The notes beneath the pieces are model-generated. The model saw nothing but the letters and a program-made list of their open reading frames with translations, was not told the origin of the DNA and ran no database searches. A stretch of 64,000 bases of DNA from Jeotgalibacillus soli. GTDB lineage: Bacteria; Bacillota; Bacilli; Bacillales; Jeotgalibacillaceae. Shown here piece by piece: positions 7,781 through 15,380 of this stretch. The stretch covers positions 372,001 through 436,000 of the forward strand of contig NZ_JXRP01000009.1 in NCBI RefSeq assembly GCF_000829435.1, in the 5' to 3' direction. The translations under genes and the position numbers were made by a program. Within the stretch, counting starts at the first letter, position 1. Each line of letters opens with the position of its first letter.

Positions 7781-8656
7781 ATGATAACCATAATTGGAAG
7801 CATAAATATGGATTTAGTTACATCTGTTGAACGATTTCCGAAAAAAGGAGAGACGCTTCGAGGCTCCTCCTTTCAAACTGTCTTTGGAGGAAAAGGAGCA
7901 AATCAGGCGGTTTCCGCTGCCCGACTTGGGGGCGATATTCAATTCATTGGCCGAGTAGGGGAAGATGATTTTGGAAAGCGTTACATTCAGCACTTGAATA
8001 AGGAGAATATCATCACCTCTAATGTGAAACCGGTTACACATAAGAGCACTGGGACAGCATCGATTACGATTGCCGAAGGGGACAATGTTATTTTGATCGT
8101 ACCGGGTGCGAATGAAGCAATGACAGTAGAAGTAATCGAACAGGCAAAAGACGTCATCTCGAAAAGTAAAATCGTCCTTCTGCAATTGGAAATCCCATTT
8201 CCTGCAATTGAAAAAGCGATTGAGATAGCAAGAGAGGAAGGTGTGAAAATTTTGTTGAATCCCGCACCCTTCTATCCGATCCCTGCAAGCTGGTGGGATT
8301 CACTTGACTATGTCACACCAAACGAACATGAGGCCGAACAAATTCGTAGAGACAAACATTTTCATCCGAATTATGAAGAAAAAATGATCGTAACAGAAGG
8401 TGCAAAAGGTGCCTCTTATTTTGAGAATGGACAACGAAAGCTTGTTTCTGCTCCAACTGTTAAGGTTATCGACACAACCGGTGCAGGGGATACGTTCAAT
8501 GGTGCTCTCGCAGTTGGATTGGATACAGGTCTTTCACTCTCCAAAGCGATTGAACAGGCGGTAGCAGCAGCAAGTCTTTCAGTGACGGCTTTTGGAGCGC
8601 AAGGCGGCATGCCAATAAGAGAACAATTAAGTAGATTCTTAGAAGGCGAGGAATAA
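7781..8656 (+). CDS. rbsK: Ribokinase
   Basis: A 291-residue PfkB-family kinase that phosphorylates D-ribose to ribose-5-phosphate. The sugar-binding motif GGKGANQAV (about residues 38-46) and the ATP-site and catalytic base motif DTTGAGDTFNGAL (about 230) are intact. It is the second gene of the rbs operon, 14 bases after rbsR, with the strong ribosome binding site AGAGGGGGAAG, and 2 bases before rbsD. The coding sequence contains an operator-like palindrome at 8023-8040. Confidence 0.95.
   Translation: MITIIGSINMDLVTSVERFPKKGETLRGSSFQTVFGGKGANQAVSAARLGGDIQFIGRVGEDDFGKRYIQHLNKENIITSNVKPVTHKSTGTASITIAEGDNVILIVPGANEAMTVEVIEQAKDVISKSKIVLLQLEIPFPAIEKAIEIAREEGVKILLNPAPFYPIPASWWDSLDYVTPNEHEAEQIRRDKHFHPNYEEKMIVTEGAKGASYFENGQRKLVSAPTVKVIDTTGAGDTFNGALAVGLDTGLSLSKAIEQAVAAASLSVTAFGAQGGMPIREQLSRFLEGEE
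8023..8040. promoter_or_regulatory. Intragenic operator-like palindrome in rbsK
   Basis: TGTGAAACCGGTTACACA has one mismatched pair across an 18-bp dyad and shares the AACCGGTTAC core of the two operators before rbsR, about 1.3 kb downstream. It fits the cre core (8024-8039) apart from the two outermost weak positions. Auxiliary operator or roadblock function is inference. Confidence 0.5.
8041..8044. other. End of the rbsK palindrome region
   Basis: The bases just after the intragenic palindrome are ordinary rbsK coding sequence (codons for Lys and Ser) and give no further symmetry, so the dyad is confined to 18 bp. Listed only to bound the site. Confidence 0.3.
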
Positions 8657-8658
8657 CA

Positions 8659-9051
8659 ATGAAAAAAAAGGGGCCTTTAAATAGTGAGATAGCTAAAATA
8701 CTAGCAGATCTCGGTCATACAGATACAGTGGTAATCGCAGACTGTGGACTTCCTATTCCAAAAGATATTCCTAAAATCGATCTTGCGATCACGGTCGGTG
8801 TCCCGTGCTTTAAAGATATATTAGCGTTATTTATTGAAGAAATGGTTATTGAAAAAGTAACAATCGCTGATGAAATGAACAGTAATAATAAAGCTCTATA
8901 TAACGAAGTCAGTCACCAATTTACCGAAATCGATACCGTCAGTCACGAGAAGTTTAAAAAACTAACAAAAGAAGCGCGTGTCGTCGTACGGACAGGGGAG
9001 TCTACGCCATACGCAAATATAATTCTGCATGCGGGAGTGATCTTTTCATGA
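8659..9051 (+). CDS. rbsD: D-ribose pyranase
   Basis: A 130-residue enzyme that interconverts the pyranose and furanose forms of ribose. The family core is seen in LGHTDTVVIADCGLPIP near the N-terminus, with the catalytic histidine at about residue 20, and in the C-terminal RTGESTPYANIIL. Length is normal for RbsD. It follows rbsK by 2 bases and its stop overlaps the rbsA start by 4 bases (ATGA), indicating translational coupling. Confidence 0.95.
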   Translation: MKKKGPLNSEIAKILADLGHTDTVVIADCGLPIPKDIPKIDLAITVGVPCFKDILALFIEEMVIEKVTIADEMNSNNKALYNEVSHQFTEIDTVSHEKFKKLTKEARVVVRTGESTPYANIILHAGVIFS

Positions 9052-10547
9052 CAGAACCAATTGTAATCATGAAAGATATCCAAAAATCCTTTTTTGGCGT
9101 ACAGGTCTTAAAAGGGGTTACGTTTGACTTAATTCCAGGTGAGATCCATGCATTAATGGGTGAAAACGGAGCTGGAAAATCTACGATGATGAAGCTATTG
9201 ACAGGTATTCACGAAAAAGATGCAGGTGCAATTTTCTATAAAGGAAAAGAGACCGTTTTTAAAAATCCAAAAGAAGCAGAGCTGGCTGGATTAAACGTAA
9301 TTCATCAAGAATTAAATATAATCCCGGATTTAACGGTTGCTGAGAACTTTTTTCTCGGAAAAGAGAAAACATACGGGAAGTTTGGCGTACTAAAAAACAA
9401 GGAGATGAACAAGCAAACGGAAGCTTGGTTAATGGAATTAGGTATTAATTTGGACCCGCAAAAACCAGCCGCCGAATGCTCGGTTGGACAACAGCAAATG
9501 ATCGAAATTGCACGTGCAATTTCCTCTAAAAGTGATGTGCTCATTATGGACGAACCGACTGCTGCACTTACAAACAAGGAAATCGAAGTACTCTTTAATG
9601 TGATGAATGGCTTGCGGGATCGTGGTGTTGCCATTGTGTACATCTCTCATCGGATGGACGAGATTTTTAAAATGTGTGATCGAATAACTGTGCTGCGTGA
9701 TGGAGCGTCAATCGGAACAAGACTTATTTCAGATACCAATTTTCATGAAGTGGTTAAAATGATGGTCGGCCGTGAATTAGGTGAGCAGTTTCCAGAGAGA
9801 AGTGTCAAACCTGGATCAGATCGACTGATTATAAAAGGACTTTCGACAAAAACGGGTATCCGTGATGCTAGCTTCATACTTCGGGAAGGTGAAATCTTAG
9901 GAGTAGCGGGTTTAATGGGTGCAGGACGAACTGAGCTTATGAGAGCATTATTCGGTGCGGACAAAAGAATATCAGGTGATATTTCGCTTGATGGCAAGAT
10001 TATAAAAGGGCAGGATCCGAAAAAGGCTATTAATGCAGGATTTGCATTTGTAACAGAGGATCGCAAAGGCCAAGGGCTTATTTTAAACCAATCTGTACGT
10101 GAGAATCTTTCTACAGCAAAGCTAAAAGGATTGTCAAGGTGGAGCATTTTAGACAGAAATAAAGAACAGCAGTCTGCTCAAGAATTAATTGGGCGTCTTC
10201 GTATTAAAACGTCTGGCATGGAACAGCCAGTAAAGGCATTGAGTGGAGGCAATCAACAAAAAATTGTCATTGGAAAATGGTTAGCCACAGAACCAAAGGT
10301 ATTAATTCTTGATGAACCAACCAGGGGTGTGGATGTTGGGGCGAAAAAAGAGATTTACGAAATCATGAATGAACTTACGAAGAGAGGCGTTTCAATTCTT
10401 ATGGTTTCCTCTGAACTTCCAGAAATCCTAGGGATGTCAGACCGGATTCTCGTTATGCATGAGGGGAAAATTACTGCAGAGATGGAGATTGCAGAAGCAA
10501 CGCAGGAAGCAATAATGACTGCTGCGACAGGAGGCGGAAAAGAATGA
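9048..10547 (+). CDS. rbsA: Ribose ABC transporter ATP-binding protein
   Basis: A 499-residue tandem ATPase of the sugar ABC type. The N-terminal domain has Walker A GENGAGKST, signature SVGQQQM and Walker B VLIMDEPTAAL. The C-terminal domain has a degenerate Walker A (GLMGAGRTEL), signature LSGGNQQK and VLILDEPTRGVDVG, as in RbsA/MglA proteins. It energises ribose import with RbsC and RbsB at the membrane. Start overlaps the rbsD stop and its stop overlaps the rbsC start (ATGA on both sides). Confidence 0.96.
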   Translation: MTEPIVIMKDIQKSFFGVQVLKGVTFDLIPGEIHALMGENGAGKSTMMKLLTGIHEKDAGAIFYKGKETVFKNPKEAELAGLNVIHQELNIIPDLTVAENFFLGKEKTYGKFGVLKNKEMNKQTEAWLMELGINLDPQKPAAECSVGQQQMIEIARAISSKSDVLIMDEPTAALTNKEIEVLFNVMNGLRDRGVAIVYISHRMDEIFKMCDRITVLRDGASIGTRLISDTNFHEVVKMMVGRELGEQFPERSVKPGSDRLIIKGLSTKTGIRDASFILREGEILGVAGLMGAGRTELMRALFGADKRISGDISLDGKIIKGQDPKKAINAGFAFVTEDRKGQGLILNQSVRENLSTAKLKGLSRWSILDRNKEQQSAQELIGRLRIKTSGMEQPVKALSGGNQQKIVIGKWLATEPKVLILDEPTRGVDVGAKKEIYEIMNELTKRGVSILMVSSELPEILGMSDRILVMHEGKITAEMEIAEATQEAIMTAATGGGKE

Positions 10548-11476
10548 AAAATTCTAGCTTAATTCAAAAGCTTGGACCATTTTTTGGTCTCATTTTAATC
10601 ACAGTTGTGTTGGCGTTTTTAAGTCCTAGCTTTTTAGATCTTAATAATATTTTAAACATCTTAAGACAGGTCTCTATAAATGCGCTGATTGCATTTGGAA
10701 TGACTTTTGTTATTTTGACAGGAGGAATTGATTTATCTGTTGGTTCCATGCTGGCACTCGGAGCAGCGCTAACAGCCGGTGCAATGACTTCAGGAATAGA
10801 CCCTATTCTTGCAATGATGGTTGGTTTGCTGGCTGGTGCAGCTATGGGTGCATTTAATGGTGTTGTTATCACAAAAGGAAGGGTAGCACCATTTATAGCA
10901 ACTCTTGCTACGATGACAATCTATCGCGGACTTACTCTTGTTTATACAGAAGGAAGACCCGTTACAGGGCTTTCAGATGGCTATGCGTTTCAACTAATCG
11001 GGAAAGGATATTTTCTTGGTATTCCGGTTCCGGTTATTACGATGTTTGGAGCATTCGCATTTTTATGGTTTTTGTTAAAAAAGACAACATTCGGCCGAGG
11101 CGTCTATTCAGTGGGTGGAAACGAGGAAGCTTCCCGATTGGCGGGCCTTCGAGTGGATCGAATCAAAATCGGGGTTTACACATTGACGGGCATGCTAAGT
11201 GTTATGGCGGGAATTATTTTAACTTCTCGCTTAAACTCCGCTCAGCCGACAGCTGGTACAGCGTATGAGCTTGATGCAATTGCAGCAGTAGTGCTGGGAG
11301 GCACAAGTCTCACGGGTGGACGAGGCTGGATCTTCGGAACATTTATAGGAGTGCTAATTATTGGCGTATTAAATAATGGTTTAAATTTATTAAATGTTTC
11401 ATCGTTTTATCAACAAGTGGTCAAAGGCGGCGTGATTCTGCTCGCAGTGATACTCGATCGGAAAAAGGCTGCATGA
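10544..11476 (+). CDS. rbsC: Ribose ABC transporter permease
   Basis: A 310-residue polytopic membrane protein with about eight to ten membrane segments. The family motif GGIDLSVGSMLALG is near residue 60, and the cytoplasmic coupling loop GGNEEASRLAGLRVDRIK around residue 200. It forms the RbsA-RbsC channel complex. Start overlaps the rbsA stop by 4 bases, so it is translationally coupled. Confidence 0.95.
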   Translation: MKNSSLIQKLGPFFGLILITVVLAFLSPSFLDLNNILNILRQVSINALIAFGMTFVILTGGIDLSVGSMLALGAALTAGAMTSGIDPILAMMVGLLAGAAMGAFNGVVITKGRVAPFIATLATMTIYRGLTLVYTEGRPVTGLSDGYAFQLIGKGYFLGIPVPVITMFGAFAFLWFLLKKTTFGRGVYSVGGNEEASRLAGLRVDRIKIGVYTLTGMLSVMAGIILTSRLNSAQPTAGTAYELDAIAAVVLGGTSLTGGRGWIFGTFIGVLIIGVLNNGLNLLNVSSFYQQVVKGGVILLAVILDRKKAA

Positions 11477-11506
11477 CATAAAACATATAAAAGGGGAGTG
11501 TAACAA

Positions 11507-12445
11507 ATGAAAAGCTTGTGGAAATGGACGTTGTTACTTGTACTATCAGTCGTATTAGCAGCATGTTCAATGGAGTCTCCAGGTTCAACGGATGATAATT
11601 CAGACGATAATGGAGATAACACAGAAGAAACAGCACAGAAAATCGGCTTCTCAATTTCAACCTTAAATAATCCTTTTTTTGTTACCTTGGCAGATGGAGC
11701 CCAAGAAAAAGCGGATGAACTTGGCATGGCACTGACGGTAGTAGACGCACAGGATGATCCTGCTAAACAGGCGAGTGATATGGAAGACTTAATTCAACAG
11801 GGAGTATCAATTTTACTAGTTAATCCGACAGATTCGGCTGCGGTGTCTTCAGCCATCGAGTCAGCAAACAATGCAGATATTCCAGTTATTACTGTAGACC
11901 GTAATGCAGATAGTGGAGAGATCATAACACATATTGCTTCAGATAATATTGAAGGCGGTAAGCTTGCAGGAGAGTTTATTATTGAAGAGCTTGGAGGCTC
12001 AGGCAGTATTGTAGAATTGGAGGGAATTGCGGGCTCATCAGCTGCACGTGAGCGCGGAGAAGGCTTTAATGAAGCCATTAGTGCCAGTGATATTGAAGTC
12101 GTAGCCAAGCAAACAGCTAACTTTGATCGTGCGGAAGGTTTGAGTGTTATGGAAAATATCCTCCAGAGCGGTGTTGAATTCCAAGCAGTATTTGCCCATA
12201 ATGACGAAATGGCTTTAGGTGCACTTGAAGCATTGCAGTCAGCTGGTCGAGATGATGTCATGATTGTAGGCTTTGATGCTACAGACGATGCTGTGGCAGC
12301 TGTAGAGGCTGGAAACATGAATGCGACCATCGCACAAAAACCTGAAATCATCGGAATGAATGCAGTTGAAACCGCTAAACAAGTACTGGACGGAGAAGAA
12401 GTGGAAGACTTTATTCCGGTTGAGTTGGAGGTTATTTCTCAATAA
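11507..12445 (+). CDS. rbsB: Ribose-binding lipoprotein
   Basis: A 312-residue substrate-binding protein. The signal peptide ends in the lipobox LAAC with Cys20 as lipidated residue, followed by an acidic linker (about 22-42) and a type I periplasmic-binding fold (IGFSISTLNNPFFVTL, VDAQDDPAKQASD, FAHNDEMALGALEAL). It delivers ribose to RbsC on the outer face of the membrane. The last gene of the operon, 30 bases after rbsC, with its own AAGGGGAG site, and followed by a terminator. Confidence 0.95.
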   Translation: MKSLWKWTLLLVLSVVLAACSMESPGSTDDNSDDNGDNTEETAQKIGFSISTLNNPFFVTLADGAQEKADELGMALTVVDAQDDPAKQASDMEDLIQQGVSILLVNPTDSAAVSSAIESANNADIPVITVDRNADSGEIITHIASDNIEGGKLAGEFIIEELGGSGSIVELEGIAGSSAARERGEGFNEAISASDIEVVAKQTANFDRAEGLSVMENILQSGVEFQAVFAHNDEMALGALEALQSAGRDDVMIVGFDATDDAVAAVEAGNMNATIAQKPEIIGMNAVETAKQVLDGEEVEDFIPVELEVISQ

Positions 12446-12555
12446 ATATCTTTCAAATAATATTTTGAGAAATGTTGAGTAATAATCAGATTAATACAGA
12501 GTTTAATAAGCGAGAAATAGAAGCTTAAAAATTTCAATCTATGTAAGATAGCACG

Positions 12556-12585
12556 GAGATCTGCTTATGCAGGTCTCTTTTTTTG
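12556..12585 (+). terminator. rbs operon terminator
   Basis: GAGATCTGC pairs with GCAGGTCTC (one G-T pair), loop TTAT, then seven T residues. Confidence 0.88.
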
Positions 12586-12617
12586 TAATGGATATATTCT
12601 CCTGTTTTTAATTATCT

Positions 12618-12643
12618 GTTTTATTTTAGCAAAAGAGGGGTAT
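12618..12643 (+). promoter_or_regulatory. Sigma-B type general stress promoter
   Basis: GTTTTA (12618-12623), 14-base spacer and GGGTAT (12638-12643), close to the B. subtilis sigma-B consensus GTTTAA-N12-15-GGGTAT. It lies 57 bases before a YflT-like gene, a class that is sigma-B controlled in B. subtilis. Confidence 0.75.
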
Positions 12644-12699
12644 TTACGTAATAAGCTATAGCGGCAAAAATTCAAGATAAACCAAGGAGGAATCGTGAA

Positions 12700-13689
12700 A
12701 TGACCACTAAACATGTTGAAACCTTCCAGTCTGAAGAGCAAGTGCTGCAAAAAATAGAAGAGTTGAAATTAAATGGTTATGATGAAAATGATATATATGT
12801 TATGGCTCGCCACAAAGATGAGCTTTCAATGGTGAGTGCACGTACGGATGTAGAAACAGAGTCGGCGGAAGGGAACTGGATGGATAAATTCAAGGCGTTT
12901 GTGACTGGTGATACACCTGTACGTGAAGCATTTGACCGGATGGGTCTCGACAAAGAGGATACAGCACGCTACTATGATGAAGTGCAAAATGGAGCAATCC
13001 TGTTATATGCAGATAGCGAGTATAGTGATTCTGCTATTGACCGAGAAAGGGAAGTGAATGGAACCATGGATTCCTATTCCACTAGACAAGGCGTTGCTGT
13101 TGCCGATCAGGATGAAGCATTAATCTCTAAACATGAACCGCTTGAGACGGATAAAGAGCGCTTTGGCAGCGATCATTACAACGATAACGATCCACAGCCT
13201 AATGGTCTATTTAATAAAGATGATTATGATACAGCGTACGGCAATGGCAGTGCGGAACAGGTGGACCGTCATGATCATCTGTTAAAGGACTCGGACAGTA
13301 AAAAAACTGCTTCTGATTCTATTGGCCGCAATGATACATCAGAAATGAATAATGAGGAACGAGTGATAAAACAGTCAGGTGATGCAGTAGACGCAGGAAC
13401 GCCAAGAAATTCTATTCGACCTGATCAGGAAGGAGAGGCGCCGCATCATTCAGATCGTCATTCTGTGACTGCACAATCCGGTGGACAAGAGCAGGAAGAA
13501 GTGCATCACAGTGAGCATGAAGATAATCCGAATAGCCATAACCATGATTTACATCCTCATCCGAAAGGAGACGACAGTCAACAAGTTCGCACATCGCGTG
13601 CTCTGGACCCAGATCATGGGAACGACGTGGATGAAGATCGCAGACTGATAGAAGAAGAGCGTGTATTTAGAAACAAAGATCGCTTATAA
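12700..13689 (+). CDS. YflT-like general stress protein with long acidic, His-rich tail
   Basis: A 329-residue protein. Residues 1-105 resemble the heat-induced stress protein YflT domain (ETFQSEEQVLQKIEELK, DIYVMARHKDEL, YYDEVQNGAILLYAD). The remaining 220 residues are low-complexity, strongly acidic and rich in His, Asp, Asn, Ser and Gln with almost no hydrophobic residues, so they are probably disordered. YflT itself is only the first part in length. ATG at 12700 follows AAGGAGG by 9 bases. A good sigma-B promoter precedes it. Function of the family is not known biochemically. Confidence 0.85.
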   Translation: MTTKHVETFQSEEQVLQKIEELKLNGYDENDIYVMARHKDELSMVSARTDVETESAEGNWMDKFKAFVTGDTPVREAFDRMGLDKEDTARYYDEVQNGAILLYADSEYSDSAIDREREVNGTMDSYSTRQGVAVADQDEALISKHEPLETDKERFGSDHYNDNDPQPNGLFNKDDYDTAYGNGSAEQVDRHDHLLKDSDSKKTASDSIGRNDTSEMNNEERVIKQSGDAVDAGTPRNSIRPDQEGEAPHHSDRHSVTAQSGGQEQEEVHHSEHEDNPNSHNHDLHPHPKGDDSQQVRTSRALDPDHGNDVDEDRRLIEEERVFRNKDRL

Positions 13690-13692
13690 AAT

Positions 13693-13733
13693 AAAAAGTG
13701 AGCTTGTCAGCCATGTGACAAGCTCATTTTTTA
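13693..13733. terminator. Bidirectional terminator
   Basis: TGAGCTTGTCA and TGACAAGCTCA form a perfect 11-bp stem with A-rich and T-rich flanks, between the convergent stress gene and hypothetical gene. Confidence 0.92.
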
Positions 13734-14201
13734 TACACGCTTAAAGCCTTCTTCTTCTAAATAGGAGCATGCTTCGTTATAGGTGGTGAAGACACCATCT
13801 AGATTCAGTCCAGCATACACACTCCACATATCATCCTCTTGAATAAGGGTTAATGTTTGGTTGTCCCGGTTAGTCCACGTTTCTTCTTCAGCGTCGACAA
13901 TCATCCCTGTGTTTAAATGTTTTTTCGGTGCTAATGAGCGAATGGATTTTGAAATGAGTGTACGCAGCTCTTCTTCATTATACTCGCGTATGTTTACCAT
14001 TCCTTTATTATCGGTCTCGTATTCATGTAAAAATGCAGTGAATACAAAGCCGTTTCCGTTAGGATGAAGATGATAGACAACGTTCTTTTTATCTGATGAG
14101 CTTTCTTGATAGTGAAAATTCACGCGTCCTAATGATACATCATTTCGAGTCAGCTCAGGAAAAGACTCGATAATAGCTAATTTTTCTTCAAAAGTAAGCA
14201 T
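13731..14201 (-). CDS. Hypothetical cytoplasmic protein
   Basis: A 156-residue soluble protein with no signal peptide or membrane segment. It starts MLTFEEKLAIIESFPEL and contains a YHLHPNGNGFVFTAFL segment and a C-terminal part (WSVYAGLNLDGVF, ACSYLEEEGFKRV) that looks like a small alpha/beta domain. I do not recognise the family. ATG at 14201 is set by GGAGG 7 bases upstream; the frame extends to 14324 but that part runs through tandem repeats and is not protein-like. It is transcribed toward the stress gene. Confidence 0.75.
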   Translation of the reverse strand: MLTFEEKLAIIESFPELTRNDVSLGRVNFHYQESSSDKKNVVYHLHPNGNGFVFTAFLHEYETDNKGMVNIREYNEEELRTLISKSIRSLAPKKHLNTGMIVDAEEETWTNRDNQTLTLIQEDDMWSVYAGLNLDGVFTTYNEACSYLEEEGFKRV

Positions 14202-14265
14202 AATGCCTCCAAAAATTATTTCGTTTTGGCTTAGTATACCACAGTTTAGCGTCTTGAAAGGAGAT

Positions 14266-14370
14266 CGGCTTGCAAATGTTGCTGACGGCTTGCAAATGTT
14301 GGAGCACGGCCTGTAAATGGTCAAGGACGGCTTGTAAATCCAAGAGCACGGCCTGTAAAATCAAAGATCA
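14266..14370. repeat. Five degenerate 21-bp tandem repeats
   Basis: Units begin at 14266, 14286, 14307, 14328 and 14349, each starting CGGCYTGYAAAT with a variable second half. Spacing is 20, 21, 21 and 21 bases, two helical turns. The array lies between the argF terminator and the hypothetical gene starting at 14201, on whose promoter side it sits. Confidence 0.85.
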
Positions 14371-14395
14371 CTACAACACATCCCGTTATATACAT

Positions 14396-14432
14396 AAAAA
14401 ATCACCGAGGAACTGATCCCCGGCGATTTTTT
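14396..14432. terminator. arg operon terminator
   Basis: On the minus strand AAATCGCCGGGG pairs with CCTCGGTGATTTTTT. It sits directly after argF and ends the arginine operon. Confidence 0.88.
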
Positions 14433-15378
14433 ATGATTTCATCAGTGTAACGAGCAGCGCTTTTTGCGCGTGAAGGCGGTTTTCAGCTTCTTGGAAGACA
14501 ACTGAATGCGGTCCTTCAAGGATTTCAGTTGTTACTTCCTCTTCGCGGTGAGCAGGGAGGCAGTGCATAAAGATAAAATTATCTTTTGCGTGAGAAACGA
14601 GTTCTTCATTAACCTGATATGATTGAAAATGCTTCATTCTCTCTAATGCTTCTTCTTCCTGCCCCATGCTTGCCCAAACGTCTGTATAGATAATATCACT
14701 ATTAGTAATAGCTGCAATTGGATCTTCAACGACTTCAATAACAGCTCCGGTTTCTTTTGCGATTTCTTGTGAAAGTAAAACCATTTCTTGTTTTGGGAAA
14801 TAAGCAGCAGGGGCTGCAATCGTGCAGTCCATTCCGACCTTTGCTGCTCCGATCATTAGAGAGTGAGCCATGTTGTTGCCGTCTCCGATATAGGTCAGCT
14901 TACGTCCTTTAAAGGAACCAAAATGCTCAAGAATCGTGAGCAAATCAGCAAGTACCTGACAAGGATGGTAGTCATCGGTCAACCCGTTAATGACGGGAAT
15001 TGTACTATTTTCCGCTAATTCCTCTACCAATGATTGCTCAAATGTACGAATCATTATGCCATCAAGGTAGCCTGAAAGCACGCGAGCAGTGTCAGCGATC
15101 GTTTCGCCGCGTCCCATTTGAATATCACGTGTGCTTAAATACATGGCATGCCCGCCGAGCTGGAGCATGCCTGCCTCAAAGGATACGCGGGTTCTAGTAG
15201 AAGATTTTTCGAAAATCATGCCGAGAATCTTTCCCTCAAGAAGAGGGAGGTGACGATTCTCAGGCTTTTTTAGTTCAACTGCAAGATTTAAAATATCTAG
15301 AATCTCATTGGATGTATAATCCTTTAGGGATAGCAGATCCTTTTGAGAACTCGTTGGAATCAGGGGTTGAGTGGTCAT
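14431..15378 (-). CDS. argF: Ornithine carbamoyltransferase
   Basis: A 315-residue enzyme that makes citrulline from ornithine and carbamoyl phosphate. The carbamoyl-phosphate site SSTRTR (residues 59-64) and the ornithine-site motif HCLPAHR (about 272-278) are intact. Length is normal. It is the last gene of argCJBD-carAB-argF, starting 2 bases after the carB stop, with the GGAG ribosome site inside the end of carB. Confidence 0.97.
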   Translation of the reverse strand: MTTQPLIPTSSQKDLLSLKDYTSNEILDILNLAVELKKPENRHLPLLEGKILGMIFEKSSTRTRVSFEAGMLQLGGHAMYLSTRDIQMGRGETIADTARVLSGYLDGIMIRTFEQSLVEELAENSTIPVINGLTDDYHPCQVLADLLTILEHFGSFKGRKLTYIGDGNNMAHSLMIGAAKVGMDCTIAAPAAYFPKQEMVLLSQEIAKETGAVIEVVEDPIAAITNSDIIYTDVWASMGQEEEALERMKHFQSYQVNEELVSHAKDNFIFMHCLPAHREEEVTTEILEGPHSVVFQEAENRLHAQKALLVTLMKS

Positions 15379-15380
15379 GA

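Noticed and set aside
8023-8040. Internal promoter inside rbsK
   Set aside because: No -35/-10 pair surrounds the palindrome, so only an operator-like role is considered.
14202-14324. N-terminal extension of the hypothetical gene through the tandem repeats
   Set aside because: GGAGG at correct spacing sets the start at 14201; the extension encodes repeat-derived sequence.
14266-14370. Possible CRISPR array
   Set aside because: Units are tandem with a 21-base period and no unique spacers of constant length; no cas genes are present.
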